From Rodentibacter pneumotropicus DSM 21403 (GTDB lineage: Bacteria; Pseudomonadota; Gammaproteobacteria; Enterobacterales; Pasteurellaceae), in assembly GCF_000379905.1 (NCBI RefSeq), contig NZ_KB904040.1:186001-250000 (forward strand): a stretch of DNA of 64,000 bases, given 5' to 3'. Below are positions 19,915-31,629 of this stretch, in pieces. The notes beneath the pieces were generated by a model. The model made no database searches, was not told where the DNA came from, and worked only from the letters and a program-made list of their open reading frames with translations. Position 1 is the first letter of the stretch; each line of letters opens with the position of its first letter. Made by a program: the position numbers and the translations under genes.

Positions 19915-19936
19915 TTTTGCGAGAAAGATCGTAAAA
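19915..19936 (-). promoter_or_regulatory. CRP-S (Sxy-dependent CRP) site upstream of dprA
   Basis: Read on the minus strand, TTTTACGATC then TTTCTCGCAAAA. The 22-bp palindromic CRP-S consensus is TTTTGCGATC-NN-GATCGCAAAA; 17 of 20 defined positions match, including the C6 and G17 core changes that distinguish CRP-S from ordinary CRP sites. It lies about 80 bases before the dprA start. Confidence 0.8.
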
Positions 19937-20114
19937 ATAAAGAAAATTTGATGATTTTTTTACACTCTTAGAAATAAATGAAAGGCAGAGAAAAAATAGG
20001 TTTTAAACCGAAAACAAAGGAATATTATTCCAATAAAACAAAAATAAAAAGACTATTTAACTACACAGATATTACTAATAGCACAACAAAAGAGATAAAA
20101 CACTAAAAAAGCAT

Positions 20115-20142
20115 TTGACAGTTTTTTATTTATTCGTAACAT
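20115..20142 (+). promoter_or_regulatory. leu operon promoter
   Basis: TTGACA (20115-20120), 16-base spacer, TAACAT (20137-20142), about 37 bases before the leader peptide ATG. It is followed by the attenuator, so the operon is set by both promoter and attenuation. Confidence 0.65.
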
Positions 20143-20178
20143 AACAAGCGTTTTACAACGAATTTTTATAGGATTTTT

Positions 20179-20238
20179 ATGTTTTCTTCTGTTTCTTTAT
20201 CTCTCAACCTGCTACTCACACATTCTTTGTGCGGCTAG
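20179..20238 (+). CDS. leuL: leu operon leader peptide
   Basis: 19 codons: MFSSVSLSLNLLLTHSLCG, then TAG. Six Leu codons, including three in a row (CTG CTA CTC), mark a leucine attenuator. AGGA of ATAGGATTTTT provides the ribosome site. Stalling at the Leu run when charged tRNA-Leu is short would prevent the terminator at 20282 and let transcription reach leuA. Confidence 0.85.
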   Translation: MFSSVSLSLNLLLTHSLCG

Positions 20239-20281
20239 GTTGTGGATGAAAAACAATTAAATGTAAATTCCCTTTTTAATC

Positions 20282-20313
20282 AACCCGCACTTCACAGAAC
20301 TGCGGGTTTTTGT
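20282..20313 (+). terminator. leu attenuator terminator
   Basis: AACCCGCA (20282-20289) pairs with TGCGGGTT (20301-20308), followed by TTTGTTT. It lies 43 bases after the leader peptide stop, the expected place for a transcription attenuator. Confidence 0.85.
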
Positions 20314-20372
20314 TTAAAAAAATTTTGCAAAAAACAACCGCACTTTTGGAGTGATTTTAGAAGGATATTGTT

Positions 20373-21926
20373 ATGACAGAGCGCGTCATTATTTTTGATA
20401 CCACTTTGCGTGACGGCGAACAAGCATTAAAAGCGAGCTTGACCGTCAAAGAAAAATTGCAAATTGCCTTGGCATTGGAACGCTTAGGCGTGGATGTGAT
20501 GGAAGTGGGCTTTCCGGTATCTTCTCAGGGAGATTTTAAATCGGTACAAACTATCGCCCGTCATATCAAAAATTCCCGTGTTGCCGCCCTGTCCCGTGCC
20601 GTTGATAAAGATATTGACACCGCCTATGAAGCCTTAAAAATTGCAGAAGCCTTCCGTATTCACACTTTCATCGCCAGTTCTGCCTTACACGTAGAAGCGA
20701 AATTGAAACGCACCTTTGATGATGTGGTGGAAATGACCGTTGCTGCGGTAAAACGTGCCCGTAACTACACAGACGATGTCGAATTTTCCTGCGAAGATGC
20801 TGGACGTACCGGGATTGATAATATTTGCCGCATTGTAGAAGCCGCCATTAACGCCGGTGCAACAACGGTCAATATTCCCGACACCGTGGGCTATTGCTTA
20901 CCAACAGAATACGGCAACATTATCGCGCAAGTACGCAATCGCGTGCCGAATATCGATAAAGCCATTATTTCCGTGCATTGCCACAATGATTTAGGCATGG
21001 CAACCGCCAATTCCTTAACTGCCGTACAAAATGGAGCACGTCAAATTGAGTGTACGGTTAATGGTATCGGTGAACGTGCCGGTAATACGGCCCTTGAAGA
21101 GGTGGTAATGGCAATTAAAACCCGTCAAGAATTGTTAGGTGTGGATACTCGTATTAACACGCAAGAAATCCACCGTGTCAGCCAAATGGTGAGCCAGCTT
21201 TGCAATATGCCAATTCAACCGAACAAAGCGATCGTTGGTTCTAACGCCTTCGCCCATTCCTCAGGTATCCATCAGGACGGCATGTTGAAAAACAAAAATA
21301 CTTACGAAATTATGTCACCGGAAACCATTGGTTTGAAGAAAGAAAAATTAAACCTCACCGCCCGTTCCGGTCGTGCAGCAGTGAAAGGTCATATGGCGGA
21401 TATGGGTTACACCGAGCAAGACTACGATTTGGATAAATTATATGATGCCTTCTTGAAATTGGCAGACAAAAAAGGACAAGTGTTTGATTACGATTTAGAA
21501 GCCTTGGCATTTATTGATATGCAGCAAGGTGATGAAGATCGTTTGGTATTAGACAAACTCTCTGCACACTCCACTAAAGAATATCCGGCCACCGCATTTG
21601 TTCAATTACAATTAGACGGCGAAAAATTAAGCACCTCCTCTATCGGGGGGAACGGACCTGTGGATGCGGTATATAACGCCATCTTAAACTTAACCGGTTT
21701 AAACATCAAAATGTCCCACTATCACTTAACCGCCAAAGGAGAGGGTGCAGAAGCCTTGGGACAAGTGGATATTGTGGTGGAACACGAAGGCAGAAAATTC
21801 CACGGTGTCGGTTTGGCAACGGATATTGTGGAATCCTCGGCGTTAGCGTTGGTGCATGCGATTAATGCGATTTATCGAGCTCATAGAGTGGCGGATATTA
21901 AACATTATAAAGCAGTCGGAGCTTAG
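20373..21926 (+). CDS. leuA: 2-isopropylmalate synthase
   Basis: 517 aa. First step of leucine synthesis (acetyl-CoA plus 2-oxoisovalerate). Marks: [13 protein letters not shown] (9-21), the metal-binding [12 protein letters not shown], and [14 protein letters not shown]. The C-terminal regulatory LeuA domain (~390-510), which senses leucine, is complete. GAAGGA precedes the ATG. Its distance to leuB (550 bases) is unusual; see the repeat block. Confidence 0.97.
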   Translation: MTERVIIFDTTLRDGEQALKASLTVKEKLQIALALERLGVDVMEVGFPVSSQGDFKSVQTIARHIKNSRVAALSRAVDKDIDTAYEALKIAEAFRIHTFIASSALHVEAKLKRTFDDVVEMTVAAVKRARNYTDDVEFSCEDAGRTGIDNICRIVEAAINAGATTVNIPDTVGYCLPTEYGNIIAQVRNRVPNIDKAIISVHCHNDLGMATANSLTAVQNGARQIECTVNGIGERAGNTALEEVVMAIKTRQELLGVDTRINTQEIHRVSQMVSQLCNMPIQPNKAIVGSNAFAHSSGIHQDGMLKNKNTYEIMSPETIGLKKEKLNLTARSGRAAVKGHMADMGYTEQDYDLDKLYDAFLKLADKKGQVFDYDLEALAFIDMQQGDEDRLVLDKLSAHSTKEYPATAFVQLQLDGEKLSTSSIGGNGPVDAVYNAILNLTGLNIKMSHYHLTAKGEGAEALGQVDIVVEHEGRKFHGVGLATDIVESSALALVHAINAIYRAHRVADIKHYKAVGA

Positions 21927-21955
21927 TCCCGTTCAGGTTTCGCCCTGAAGGGCAA

Positions 21956-21989
21956 GTTACTTTTCTTTGCTTTGCCAAAGAAAAGTAAC
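21956..21989. repeat. Hairpin repeat A in the leuA-leuB gap
   Basis: GTTACTTTTCTTTG, 6-base loop, CAAAGAAAAGTAAC: a perfect 14-bp stem. A smaller hairpin TTCAGG/CCCTGAA lies just before it. This is the left outer part of the interrupting repeat block. Confidence 0.85.
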
Positions 21990-22046
21990 CAAAAGAAAGG
22001 CAACCCTGCTTTGCCTTAATCCTTTATTCCATTGAATTTGCTTGAC

Positions 22047-22090
22047 GGAAATTTTCTGAACTCGCTACGCTCAAACAGACGAAAATTTCC
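22047..22090. repeat. Hairpin repeat C1 in the leuA-leuB gap
   Basis: GGAAATTTTC (22047-22056) pairs with GAAAATTTCC (22081-22090). Its loop carries AACTCGCTACGCTCAA (22059-22074), which is repeated inverted in C2. Confidence 0.85.
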
Positions 22091-22245
22091 TACAAATTCA
22101 ATTACACAAATGCGGCAAAGAAGGGAACCCATTTTGTTCTTTCTACTAATAAAGTGCAGTAGAAAAACAAACTTAAAATTAACCGCACTTTTAGGACTAC
22201 TATGGGATCCCCGTGTAAGACGCCCTTATGGAAAGGTCATTTTTA

Positions 22246-22288
22246 GCTAAATTTGTACTGTTGAGCGTAGCGAGTTGACAAATTTAGC
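22246..22288. repeat. Hairpin repeat C2 in the leuA-leuB gap
   Basis: GCTAAATTTGT (22246-22256) pairs with ACAAATTTAGC (22278-22288); the loop holds TTGAGCGTAGCGAGTT (22261-22276), the exact reverse complement of the C1 loop, so the two loops could pair with each other. Confidence 0.85.
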
Positions 22289-22327
22289 GTAAAGAAAATG
22301 AGCTTGGAATAAGAATAAGCTGCTTAG

Positions 22328-23554
<1,227 letters not shown>

Positions 23555-23590
23555 CCGTAGGCTGTGTGAAACTACATTTTATGCCCCCTA

Positions 23591-23632
23591 CAAGTGCGGT
23601 CAAAATTTAACTCGTTTTTCGACCGCACTTTC
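23591..23632. terminator. Inverted uptake-signal hairpin between leuB and leuC
   Basis: AAGTGCGGTC and GACCGCACTT face each other across about 20 bases, with no clear T run. A processing or transport signal is more likely than a full stop inside the operon. Confidence 0.4.
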
Positions 23633-23656
23633 CCCTTAATAAATAGAGAAAAGATT

Positions 23657-25066
23657 ATGGCAAAAACACTTTATCAAAAATTATTTGACTCTCACATTGT
23701 GTACGAAGTGGAAGGAGAAACACCGATTTTATATATTAACCGCCATTTGATCCACGAAGTGACCAGCCCGCAGGCCTTTGACGGTTTGCGTGTTGCCGGT
23801 CGTCAAGTCCGTCAAGTGGGTAAAACCTTTGGAACGATGGATCACAGTATTTCCACGCAAGTACGAGATGTAAGTAAATTAGAAGGTCAGGCAAAAATTC
23901 AAGTATTAGAACTTGAAAAAAACACCAAAGCTACGGGTATTCAATTGTTCGATATGAATACTAAAGAACAAGGTATTGTACACGTAATGGGGCCTGAACA
24001 AGGGTTAACCCTTCCTGGGATGACGATTGTTTGTGGCGACTCACACACCGCAACCCACGGTGCATTTGGAGCATTAGCATTCGGTATCGGCACCTCCGAA
24101 GTAGAACACGTTTTAGCCACGCAAACCTTAAAGCAAGCACGCACGAAAAGTATGAAAATTGAAGTACGTGGCAAGGTTGCAGCGGGTATAACCGCAAAAG
24201 ATATTATCCTCGCGATCATCGGTAAAACCACTATGGCAGGTGGCACTGGACACGTTGTGGAATTTTGCGGTGAAGCAATTCGGGATCTTTCTATGGAAGG
24301 CAGAATGACCGTCTGCAATATGGCCATCGAAATGGGTGCAAAAGCCGGTTTAATAGCACCGGATGAAACCACCTTTGCCTATTTAAAAGGTCGCCCTCAC
24401 GCCCCGAAAGGCAAAGATTGGGATGAGGCGGTGGAATACTGGAAAACCTTAAAATCCGATGAGGATGCACAATTTGATACTGTGGTGATCTTGGAAGCAA
24501 AAGATATTGCCCCACAAGTCACTTGGGGAACCAACCCGGGGCAGGTCATCGGCATCAACCAGTTAGTGCCGAATCCGATAGAAATGGATGATCCCGTCAC
24601 CCGTGCTTCCGCCGAAAAAGCCTTACAGTATATCGGTTTGGAAGCCAATACGAATTTGAAGGATATTTCCGTGGATCAAGTGTTTATCGGTTCTTGCACC
24701 AATGCACGCATTGAAGATTTACGTGCAGCAGCGGCAGTAATGAAAGGGCGGAAAAAAGCAGATAACGTAAAACGAATTTTAGTTGTTCCGGGTTCAGGTC
24801 TAGTCAAAGAACAAGCGGAAAAAGAAGGCTTAGATAAAATCTTTATGGAAGCAGGGGCTGAATGGCGTAACCCGGGCTGCTCCATGTGCTTAGGAATGAA
24901 TGATGACCGCTTAGGCGAATGGGAACGTTGCGCCTCCACCAGCAACCGTAACTTTGAAGGTCGCCAAGGTCGAAACGGACGGACTCACCTCGTCAGCCCT
25001 GCAATGGCTGCGGCCGCAGGCATGTTCGGTAAATTTGTTGATATTCGTGATGTCGCATTAAATTAA
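23657..25066 (+). CDS. leuC: 3-isopropylmalate dehydratase large subunit
   Basis: 469 aa from ATG 23657, the point where homologues begin ([13 protein letters not shown]); AGAGAAAAG lies just upstream. It isomerises 2- to 3-isopropylmalate with LeuD. The 4Fe-4S cysteines are in [17 protein letters not shown] and [11 protein letters not shown], and [12 protein letters not shown] is the aconitase signature. LeuD starts 25 bases after it. Confidence 0.98.
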   Translation: MAKTLYQKLFDSHIVYEVEGETPILYINRHLIHEVTSPQAFDGLRVAGRQVRQVGKTFGTMDHSISTQVRDVSKLEGQAKIQVLELEKNTKATGIQLFDMNTKEQGIVHVMGPEQGLTLPGMTIVCGDSHTATHGAFGALAFGIGTSEVEHVLATQTLKQARTKSMKIEVRGKVAAGITAKDIILAIIGKTTMAGGTGHVVEFCGEAIRDLSMEGRMTVCNMAIEMGAKAGLIAPDETTFAYLKGRPHAPKGKDWDEAVEYWKTLKSDEDAQFDTVVILEAKDIAPQVTWGTNPGQVIGINQLVPNPIEMDDPVTRASAEKALQYIGLEANTNLKDISVDQVFIGSCTNARIEDLRAAAAVMKGRKKADNVKRILVVPGSGLVKEQAEKEGLDKIFMEAGAEWRNPGCSMCLGMNDDRLGEWERCASTSNRNFEGRQGRNGRTHLVSPAMAAAAGMFGKFVDIRDVALN

Positions 25067-25091
25067 GGTACGAAAAAGAGGAAAAGAAAAA

Positions 25092-25694
25092 ATGACAGGA
25101 TTTAAACAACTTTCAGGCTTGGTCGTCCCTTTGGATGCAGCAAATGTGGATACTGACGCCATCATTCCAAAACAATTTTTACAAGCGATCACACGTGTGG
25201 GTTTTGGTAAACATTTATTCCATGAATGGCGTTATTTAGATGTAGAAGGCACACAACCGAATCCTGAATTTGTACTGAATTTTCCACAATATCAAGGCGC
25301 GACAATTTTGCTTGCCCGTAAAAATCTTGGCTGCGGTTCTTCCCGTGAACACGCCCCTTGGGCACTCGCCGATTACGGTTTTAAAGTGATGATCGCACCA
25401 AGTTTTGCGGATATTTTCTACAATAACAGCTTAAACAATCATATGCTGCCGATTCTTTTGAGCGAACAAGAAGTTGAAGAAATTTTCCAATGGGTATGGG
25501 CGAATGAAGGAAAACAAATTCATGTAGATTTGGAAGCCATGACCGTAACTGTGGGCGACAAAGTCTATCACTTTGAACTGGATGAATTCCGCCGTCATTG
25601 TTTATTAAACGGTTTGGATAACATCGGCTTGACCCTTCAACACGAGAATAAAATCTCAGAATACGAGAAAAATATTCCGGCATTTTTGCGTTAA
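25092..25694 (+). CDS. leuD: 3-isopropylmalate dehydratase small subunit
   Basis: 200 aa swivel domain of the isomerase ([13 protein letters not shown] motif, and FADIFYNNS). Partner of LeuC; last gene of the leu operon, followed by an inverted uptake-signal pair (about 25703-25743) that can act as a terminator. Confidence 0.98.
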   Translation: MTGFKQLSGLVVPLDAANVDTDAIIPKQFLQAITRVGFGKHLFHEWRYLDVEGTQPNPEFVLNFPQYQGATILLARKNLGCGSSREHAPWALADYGFKVMIAPSFADIFYNNSLNNHMLPILLSEQEVEEIFQWVWANEGKQIHVDLEAMTVTVGDKVYHFELDEFRRHCLLNGLDNIGLTLQHENKISEYEKNIPAFLR

Positions 25695-25765
25695 TACCTT
25701 TCAAGTGCGGCTAAGATTCTCAGTGTTTTTTAACCGCACTTTTCCCTAAAATTTACCCATAGCGT

Positions 25766-25794
25766 TTGACAGGCTTTTCCCTTCCCCCTATTAT
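25766..25794 (+). promoter_or_regulatory. Promoter of the LTA-synthase-like gene
   Basis: Perfect TTGACA (25766-25771), 17-base spacer, TATTAT (25789-25794). It shows that the gene at 25837 is transcribed separately from leuABCD. Confidence 0.75.
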
Positions 25795-25836
25795 CTCCCA
25801 AGCTATCTTATACTTATTACTTCAAGGAACAGCACA

Positions 25837-27495
25837 ATGATTGCTTACACCTTTTTATCTCTATTTACAATCGCAGCCATAATTTTTATCATCAACTCTC
25901 ATTATCGTTGGACATATCTTTTTGCGATTTCGTTATTCGTTTTTTTCTTTGGCGGAATGCTCACTCTGACAGGACAATGGCAGCGAGCGCTTAATTTCTC
26001 CTCCGTACTATTTGTGGCACTCATGCTATTCCACCGCTTAAAAATTCATTATTACAAACAACCTTTACTCATTTCCGATTTTTTTCTAGTAGTCGATTGG
26101 CGAAACTGGGAAACCCTGCTCCATTATAAGGGGGCATTAGGCGGTGTAATTGGCTTGCTTGGGTTACTCTGCTATGCGATTTTCTCTTGGTCAAATGCCG
26201 AATCATGGGGAATGTTCGGGCATATATTGGGGGCAGTGTTATTTCTCACGAGTTTCGGTTTAATGTGGCATTATTCCAAAGATCCCAACGCATTACAGGT
26301 TTGGCTTGATTCCTTACCGGATGACGGACGTGATGTGTTTTTAAATTTACCGATGTCTTGTCGGGGAATTTTCTTTAATGTGCCGCAATTTTCGGGCGAA
26401 AGCGAAAATTTCACGAAAAAAATGACCGCACTTTATGCCGAACAACCAGAGCAACATTCCGCCACCAAACCGGATATTGTCGTGGCATTATTAGAATCAA
26501 CCCTCAATCCCCATCAATTTGCGTTCACTCAACAAAATATCCCACCATTGTCGATGTTTGAACGGCAAAATGATACGGTTTTTATGTCGCCGCTACGGGT
26601 ACATACCTTTGCCGGCGCGACTTGGCGATCCGAATTTAGCTTTCTTGCCGGTGTGCCCTGCACAGATTTTGGTGCGCTAGCCAGTGGAGTATTTTATTCG
26701 GTCGTCCCTCATTTACAGTCAGGATTAATTAAAAATTTACGCGAACAGGGCTATTTCTGCGTGGCACTTTCGCCTTTTACAAAAGGCAATTACAATGCGA
26801 AATCCGCCTACGATCATTTTGGTTTCGATCTTATGTTACAACCGCAAGATTTGGGGTATCCCGCCCCTTTGAGCAAAAATTTGTGGACAATCAGCAGTGA
26901 AGAAATGATGGCATACACCAGAATGATTTTAGAAAAACAGCATCCTTCGCTCGAAAAAGTTGACCAGCCGATGTTCGTCTATGTTTTAACCATGCGTGAA
27001 CATGGACCTTACAGTTTGGAGATGGCAAATCGCTATCAACTTGAAATACCGAATCTTAGTGCCAAAAGTATTTCTTCTCTCAATGATTACACGCAACGTA
27101 TTGTCGATCTTAATGAAGCCATTGAAAAAATGGATGAATATTTACATCAACGCCATAATCCCTTCGTTTTCGGCTATTTCGGTGATCATCAAGTGGCATT
27201 TGATAACGCCATACCACCTAAAAAAGGGAATTTTCCTTTCCCTGATTATGTCACTCAATTTGTGGTAAGAAGCAATTTGGAAGTAAAATTTAAACAAAAA
27301 CAGGCGTTTCTCGATCTCGCCTTTGCCGGTGGTTTATTATTAGACATTGCCGGATTACCGGCACAGGATGATTTTATGAAAGCCAACAAGGCTATGCGCC
27401 AATTAAGTGAAGGAAAACTGGAAGATCATCATAATGTTCAATTCGTGAACGATTATCGCCATTATCTTTACCAAACGTTGAAAATCGTGCAATAA
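25837..27495 (+). CDS. LTA synthase/sulfatase family inner-membrane phosphotransferase
   Basis: 552 aa. Four or five N-terminal membrane helices (~1-150) are followed by an alkaline-phosphatase-fold domain facing the periplasm. Catalytic marks of the LtaS/MdoB branch are present: metal-binding Glu in VVALLEST (~219), nucleophile Thr in GATWRSEFSFLAG (~266) and Asp-His in GYFGDHQ (~450). Such enzymes move phosphoglycerol or phosphoethanolamine groups from phospholipid to a sugar acceptor. As the organism is Gram-negative with no teichoic acid, likely acceptors are periplasmic glucans or cell-surface glycans; the substrate cannot be read from the sequence. Confidence 0.8.
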   Translation: MIAYTFLSLFTIAAIIFIINSHYRWTYLFAISLFVFFFGGMLTLTGQWQRALNFSSVLFVALMLFHRLKIHYYKQPLLISDFFLVVDWRNWETLLHYKGALGGVIGLLGLLCYAIFSWSNAESWGMFGHILGAVLFLTSFGLMWHYSKDPNALQVWLDSLPDDGRDVFLNLPMSCRGIFFNVPQFSGESENFTKKMTALYAEQPEQHSATKPDIVVALLESTLNPHQFAFTQQNIPPLSMFERQNDTVFMSPLRVHTFAGATWRSEFSFLAGVPCTDFGALASGVFYSVVPHLQSGLIKNLREQGYFCVALSPFTKGNYNAKSAYDHFGFDLMLQPQDLGYPAPLSKNLWTISSEEMMAYTRMILEKQHPSLEKVDQPMFVYVLTMREHGPYSLEMANRYQLEIPNLSAKSISSLNDYTQRIVDLNEAIEKMDEYLHQRHNPFVFGYFGDHQVAFDNAIPPKKGNFPFPDYVTQFVVRSNLEVKFKQKQAFLDLAFAGGLLLDIAGLPAQDDFMKANKAMRQLSEGKLEDHHNVQFVNDYRHYLYQTLKIVQ

Positions 27496-27576
27496 ATGAA
27501 ATTTGTAAAATTTGTCGGATTATTGTTTAAATTTGATTACAATGACTCCGAGTTTTTCAAAAATTAAGGAGCTTAT

Positions 27577-28125
27577 ATGAGTCTAAAAACTCTCTTAGCA
27601 TTAACATTGGGTGCCGTTTGTACATCGGCTATCGCAAACGTACAACAAACAACCGATAAATCAATTGAAGTTAAAGTACAGCAACTTGATCCGGTAAACG
27701 GTAACAAAGATGTGGGAACAGTAACGATCACTGAATCCCCCTACGGTTTGGTGTTCACACCAAATTTACAAGGTTTGACGGCAGGTTTACACGGTTTCCA
27801 TCTTCACCAGAATCCAAGCTGTGAACCGAAAGAAAAAGACGGCAAACTCACTGCCGGTTTGGCTGCCGGAGGTCACTGGGATCCAAAAGAAACCAAACAA
27901 CACGGCTATCCTTGGCAAGATGATGCCCATTTAGGAGATCTGCCGGCATTAACCGTATTACACGATGGTACGGCAACCAATCCTGTTCTAGCACCACGTA
28001 TTAAACATTTAGATGAGGTTCGTGACCATGCCATTATGATTCATACCGGTGGCGATAATCACTCCGATCACCCAGCCCCACTCGGCGGTGGCGGTGCTCG
28101 TATGGCCTGTGGTGTGATTAAATAA
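27577..28125 (+). CDS. sodC: Periplasmic copper/zinc superoxide dismutase
   Basis: 182 aa with a signal peptide cut after [20 protein letters not shown]. Copper and zinc ligands lie in [34 protein letters not shown] and the late DNHSDHP; the active-site Arg is in [10 protein letters not shown], and the two Cys (C-E-P and M-A-C) form the disulfide. It protects against superoxide in the periplasm and is common in Haemophilus. TAAGGAG precedes the ATG. Confidence 0.97.
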   Translation: MSLKTLLALTLGAVCTSAIANVQQTTDKSIEVKVQQLDPVNGNKDVGTVTITESPYGLVFTPNLQGLTAGLHGFHLHQNPSCEPKEKDGKLTAGLAAGGHWDPKETKQHGYPWQDDAHLGDLPALTVLHDGTATNPVLAPRIKHLDEVRDHAIMIHTGGDNHSDHPAPLGGGGARMACGVIK

Positions 28126-28140
28126 TCTGTTACTAAAAAT

Positions 28141-28175
28141 ATAAAAGCGAGCTAACTAATTTAGCTCGCTTTTAT
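28141..28175 (+). terminator. Terminator after sodC
   Basis: 15-bp perfect stem, ATAAAAGCGAGCTAA with TTAGCTCGCTTTTAT. A second inverted pair (ATCTCCTTTG/CAAAGGAGAT, about 28182-28215) stands between it and plsB. Confidence 0.85.
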
Positions 28176-28276
28176 ATAGAACATCTCCTTTGATACTAAG
28201 CAAAAACAAAGGAGATTGATTTATCGTTATCAATCAGTTTTCTGATAATACAATCAATTCTAACCGCACTTTTGTG

Positions 28277-30706
28277 CTATTTCATCTCGTCAGCCTTTTC
28301 AACCGTACCTTTAATGGTCAAACTGATCTCAGTTGAAATGAGATGTTCAAGGATAGAAGAAAGTTCATCTAAATAAGCGAGATTTCCATTACCTTGTTCA
28401 TCAAAATAGTTTTCGTTTTTCAGGCTAGCAATAAAGGTAGAGAATACTGCTTTATCAAAAAATTCCGGCGCATTAATACCATGTAACACAGAAAGACGTT
28501 GCGCGACCAATTGGCTCTCTTTTTCTAGTGTAGCACGGGCGATTTTTGGATCTTTTTGCAAAATGGTTACAGTAATATAATAGCGCTGCAAAATTTCCCG
28601 CACTCCTGCCGCCCAAAGTTGCAAGATACGCACTTTCGGTCGATTAATTGAAAGTAGGTTTTCGCTAGAATAAATCACTTCTTGACGGGTAAATTCAGCA
28701 ATGATTTTACTAATTTGCTCTCTTAACCCTTCTTGATTGAAATGCAAAAACAATTCCCCTTGTAAGAACGGGTAAATTTTACTCACCGCATCCAACAACA
28801 AGTCCCGTTGAATCGTTTCGTAATGCAGAACAATGCTTGCAACTAAAGAAGGGAGTACAAAAGCGTGTTGAATATTGTTGCGATAGTAAGTCATTAACAC
28901 CGCAGAAGTGCGCTCCAGGCGAACAATTTCACCAAAATTATCCTTCTCTATTAGAACACCGACACGATCAAGGCTTAACACATGCTCCAACATTGTTTCA
29001 GGTGAATCTTTTGGAATAACCATATCTTCCGAATAAGGCGCGTGTTGTAACATTTGTTGATAACTATTGAGTTGTTCAACTAATTGTTCACGGGAAAGGG
29101 CACGCTGACGGGAAGAAAGTAACGCCATTCCAACCAAATTCATCGCATTAACTGCGGCTGCTTTATTAATATTTATCATCACTTGATTAGAAATCTCACT
29201 CACTGCATGGTTAAACCATTGTGGCTTTTCCTCATGGTGATTATCTTTCCAATCGGGAAAATGTTGATTCAAATAATTTGATAAGGTAATAGGTTCACCA
29301 AAATTTACAAAACCCTGCCCCAAATTACGTAATTTTTTAATAACACGTATCACTAAACCGGCATTTTCTTTTTCTTTTGCCGCACCACGTAATTCTTTTG
29401 CGTAAGTATCTACCTCCAATACGTGTTCATAACCGACATACACCGGCACAACGGAAATAGGTCTGGTTTGATGATGTTGGAGCGCTTGCAATGTCATCGA
29501 CATCATCCCCGTTTTCGGAGCAAGCAAACGACCGGTGCGAGAACGCCCGCCTTCAATAAAATATTCCACAGAATAGCCACGATGGAATAATTCCGCTAAA
29601 TATTCACGGAAAATCGCCGAATAGAGACGATTTCCTTTGAACGTACGGCGAATAAAAAATGCCCCCCAGCTCCGGAAAAGACGTCCCACCGGCCAGAAAT
29701 TCAGATTAATTCCTGCTGCAATATGAGGCGGTACTAACCCTTGATGATAAAGCACATAGGAAAGCAATAAATAGTCAATATGGCTTCGGTGGCAAGGGAC
29801 ATAAACAATTTCGTGTCCCTCAAGGGCAAGTTTACGAACACGATCCGCATTTTGTACATCAATACCGGAATACAATTTATTCCATAACCAACGCAAGAAA
29901 CGATCCGCCGCACGAAGGCTTGAATGACTGACATCCGCGGCAATTTCATCTAAAATTTTGTAAGCTTCTTTTTGTGCTTTTTCACGACTGATGTTTTTGC
30001 TTTTTGCTTCATCATCAATCGCTGCTTGAATCGGTGCTGACTGCAATAATTTATTAAACATCGCTTCGCGATTCGGCAAGCGTGGACCTGTTGCGGAAAT
30101 ACGTTGGCGAGCGAAATGCATTTTTGCAACCCGTGCTAATTTTTGCGCCATTTTTTCATCGGAACCATGCATATTTGCCATATAGCGCAATGAAACCGCT
30201 TGAGAAAAACGCACAAACGTATCGCGCCCAAACCAAATTGCTGCAAAGGTTTTCTGTATGCCGTTTAGTAAACGCAAATTAGGTAAACCAGCTTTATCCT
30301 CATGCCCCGGAGAGCGCCCCCAAAGTACTGAAACCGGCACGAGCTGCACGTCTAAATCTGCAAAAGTGCGGTGTAATTCCAGGTACTTATTAAAAACTTG
30401 AATGGTTTCATCTTTCGCCCCTTTTGATTTAAAAAATCGACGTCCTTCATCCAAATACACATAACGCGGCAACATCACACCCTGTATTTCATTTTTTTCT
30501 GCTGGATCAGGTAAGCCTAAACTCAAACAATTACGACGAAAAATGACAAAATCCGTTTGTGAGGTGTAAGGTAGAACATAGACGATAGGTTGAGAAAGAT
30601 TTAGTTGAAGTTCTTCAGCAGGATTAGCCGGAATAGGGTTATTTTTTACCAAGAATGACAGTGGAAATTCTAATAATTTACGGTAAACATTCACGATACT
30701 CGACAT
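28277..30706 (-). CDS. plsB: Glycerol-3-phosphate 1-O-acyltransferase
   Basis: 809 aa, standard for PlsB. Inner-membrane enzyme that acylates position 1 of glycerol-3-phosphate. Marks: acyltransferase box HRSHIDYL (~305-312, HX4D), [27 protein letters not shown] and [14 protein letters not shown]. The window also codes PlsX and PlsY, so both routes to lysophosphatidate are present. It is divergent from lexA, an arrangement also found in E. coli. Confidence 0.97.
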   Translation of the reverse strand: MSSIVNVYRKLLEFPLSFLVKNNPIPANPAEELQLNLSQPIVYVLPYTSQTDFVIFRRNCLSLGLPDPAEKNEIQGVMLPRYVYLDEGRRFFKSKGAKDETIQVFNKYLELHRTFADLDVQLVPVSVLWGRSPGHEDKAGLPNLRLLNGIQKTFAAIWFGRDTFVRFSQAVSLRYMANMHGSDEKMAQKLARVAKMHFARQRISATGPRLPNREAMFNKLLQSAPIQAAIDDEAKSKNISREKAQKEAYKILDEIAADVSHSSLRAADRFLRWLWNKLYSGIDVQNADRVRKLALEGHEIVYVPCHRSHIDYLLLSYVLYHQGLVPPHIAAGINLNFWPVGRLFRSWGAFFIRRTFKGNRLYSAIFREYLAELFHRGYSVEYFIEGGRSRTGRLLAPKTGMMSMTLQALQHHQTRPISVVPVYVGYEHVLEVDTYAKELRGAAKEKENAGLVIRVIKKLRNLGQGFVNFGEPITLSNYLNQHFPDWKDNHHEEKPQWFNHAVSEISNQVMININKAAAVNAMNLVGMALLSSRQRALSREQLVEQLNSYQQMLQHAPYSEDMVIPKDSPETMLEHVLSLDRVGVLIEKDNFGEIVRLERTSAVLMTYYRNNIQHAFVLPSLVASIVLHYETIQRDLLLDAVSKIYPFLQGELFLHFNQEGLREQISKIIAEFTRQEVIYSSENLLSINRPKVRILQLWAAGVREILQRYYITVTILQKDPKIARATLEKESQLVAQRLSVLHGINAPEFFDKAVFSTFIASLKNENYFDEQGNGNLAYLDELSSILEHLISTEISLTIKGTVEKADEMK

Positions 30707-30804
30707 AATTAGGTTCTCTTTTAGTTATTCAATTATCGTCACAATAATACCATATTAGCCTCTTTAATCACTCCTTAAAATTTTCCATAGAATATAAATA
30801 ACAG

Positions 30805-30832
30805 TTGCAATAGCTTGCCCTCTGTATATAAT
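30805..30832 (+). promoter_or_regulatory. lexA promoter
   Basis: TTGCAA (30805-30810), 16-base spacer, TATAAT (30827-30832). A degenerate LexA half box (CTGT at 30822) overlaps the -10. Confidence 0.7.
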
Positions 30833-30842
30833 ATCAAAAAAT

Positions 30843-30858
30843 CTGTATATAACGACAG
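30843..30858 (+). promoter_or_regulatory. LexA box (SOS operator) of lexA
   Basis: CTGTATATAACGACAG, an exact CTGT-N8-ACAG operator, directly before the ribosome site of lexA. It gives autorepression. A second, imperfect box (CTGT-N8-TCAA) starts at 30822. Confidence 0.9.
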
Positions 30859-30866
30859 GAGTGGAT

Positions 30867-31496
30867 ATGAAACCATTAACCAATAGACAACAGGAAGTGC
30901 TGGATTTATTAAAGCGGCATCTAGAAACTACCGGTATGCCCCCAACTCGTGCAGAAATTTCACGTGAGCTAGGATTTAAATCCCCGAATGCAGCTGAAGA
31001 ACATTTAAAAGCACTCGCCCGCAAAGGTGCCATTGAAATTATCGCCGGTGCGTCACGCGGTATTCGCATCCTAAGTGATTATGATAGCGCTAACGATGAA
31101 ATGGAAGGTTTACCATTGATTGGTCGAGTTGCTGCAGGCGAACCGATTCTTGCCGAACAGCATATTGAAGCAACTTACAGCGTAGATGCCAGTATGTTCA
31201 AACCACAAGCAGATTTTTTATTGAAAGTTTATGGTCAATCCATGAAAGATATTGGTATTTTAGATGGTGATTTACTGGCTGTGCATAGCACAAAAGATGT
31301 ACGAAATGGACAAGTTGTTGTCGCACGCATTGAAGATGAAGTAACCGTAAAACGTTTTGAACGCAAAGGATCGATTATCTATCTCCATGCTGAAAATGAG
31401 GAATTTCAGCCTATTGTTGTAAATTTGGCAGAACAACCTAATTTTGAAATCGAAGGTATTGCTGTTGGAATTATTCGTAACAATGCGTGGATGTAA
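30867..31496 (+). CDS. lexA: LexA repressor
   Basis: 209 aa. Start at ATG 30867 ([15 protein letters not shown]), six bases after CAGGAG; the GTG two codons upstream is less likely. N-terminal winged helix (1-70) with [16 protein letters not shown] as recognition helix; self-cleavage at A90-G91 in RVAAGEP; catalytic Ser125 (GQSMKDIGI) and Lys162. Represses the SOS genes until RecA filaments trigger its cleavage. Confidence 0.98.
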   Translation: MKPLTNRQQEVLDLLKRHLETTGMPPTRAEISRELGFKSPNAAEEHLKALARKGAIEIIAGASRGIRILSDYDSANDEMEGLPLIGRVAAGEPILAEQHIEATYSVDASMFKPQADFLLKVYGQSMKDIGILDGDLLAVHSTKDVRNGQVVVARIEDEVTVKRFERKGSIIYLHAENEEFQPIVVNLAEQPNFEIEGIAVGIIRNNAWM

Positions 31497-31508
31497 CTCT
31501 TAACCAAC

Positions 31509-31541
31509 AAAGTGCGGTCAAAACCAACCGCACTTTTTTAT
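31509..31541 (+). terminator. Terminator from inverted uptake signals after lexA
   Basis: AAAGTGCGGT (31509-31518) pairs with ACCGCACTTT (31527-31536), followed by T residues. Confidence 0.8.
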
Positions 31542-31629
31542 TTTTACCTCTTATTTTCAGCTGTTTGCCATTCAATTCATTGCTTACTATAATGCCGAAA
31601 TATCATTTTAAAAGAACTAAGGAACGGAA

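Noticed and set aside
22032-22250. A 72-codon open frame between leuA and leuB
   Set aside because: It runs across hairpin repeats, has no ribosome site and no sensible protein composition.
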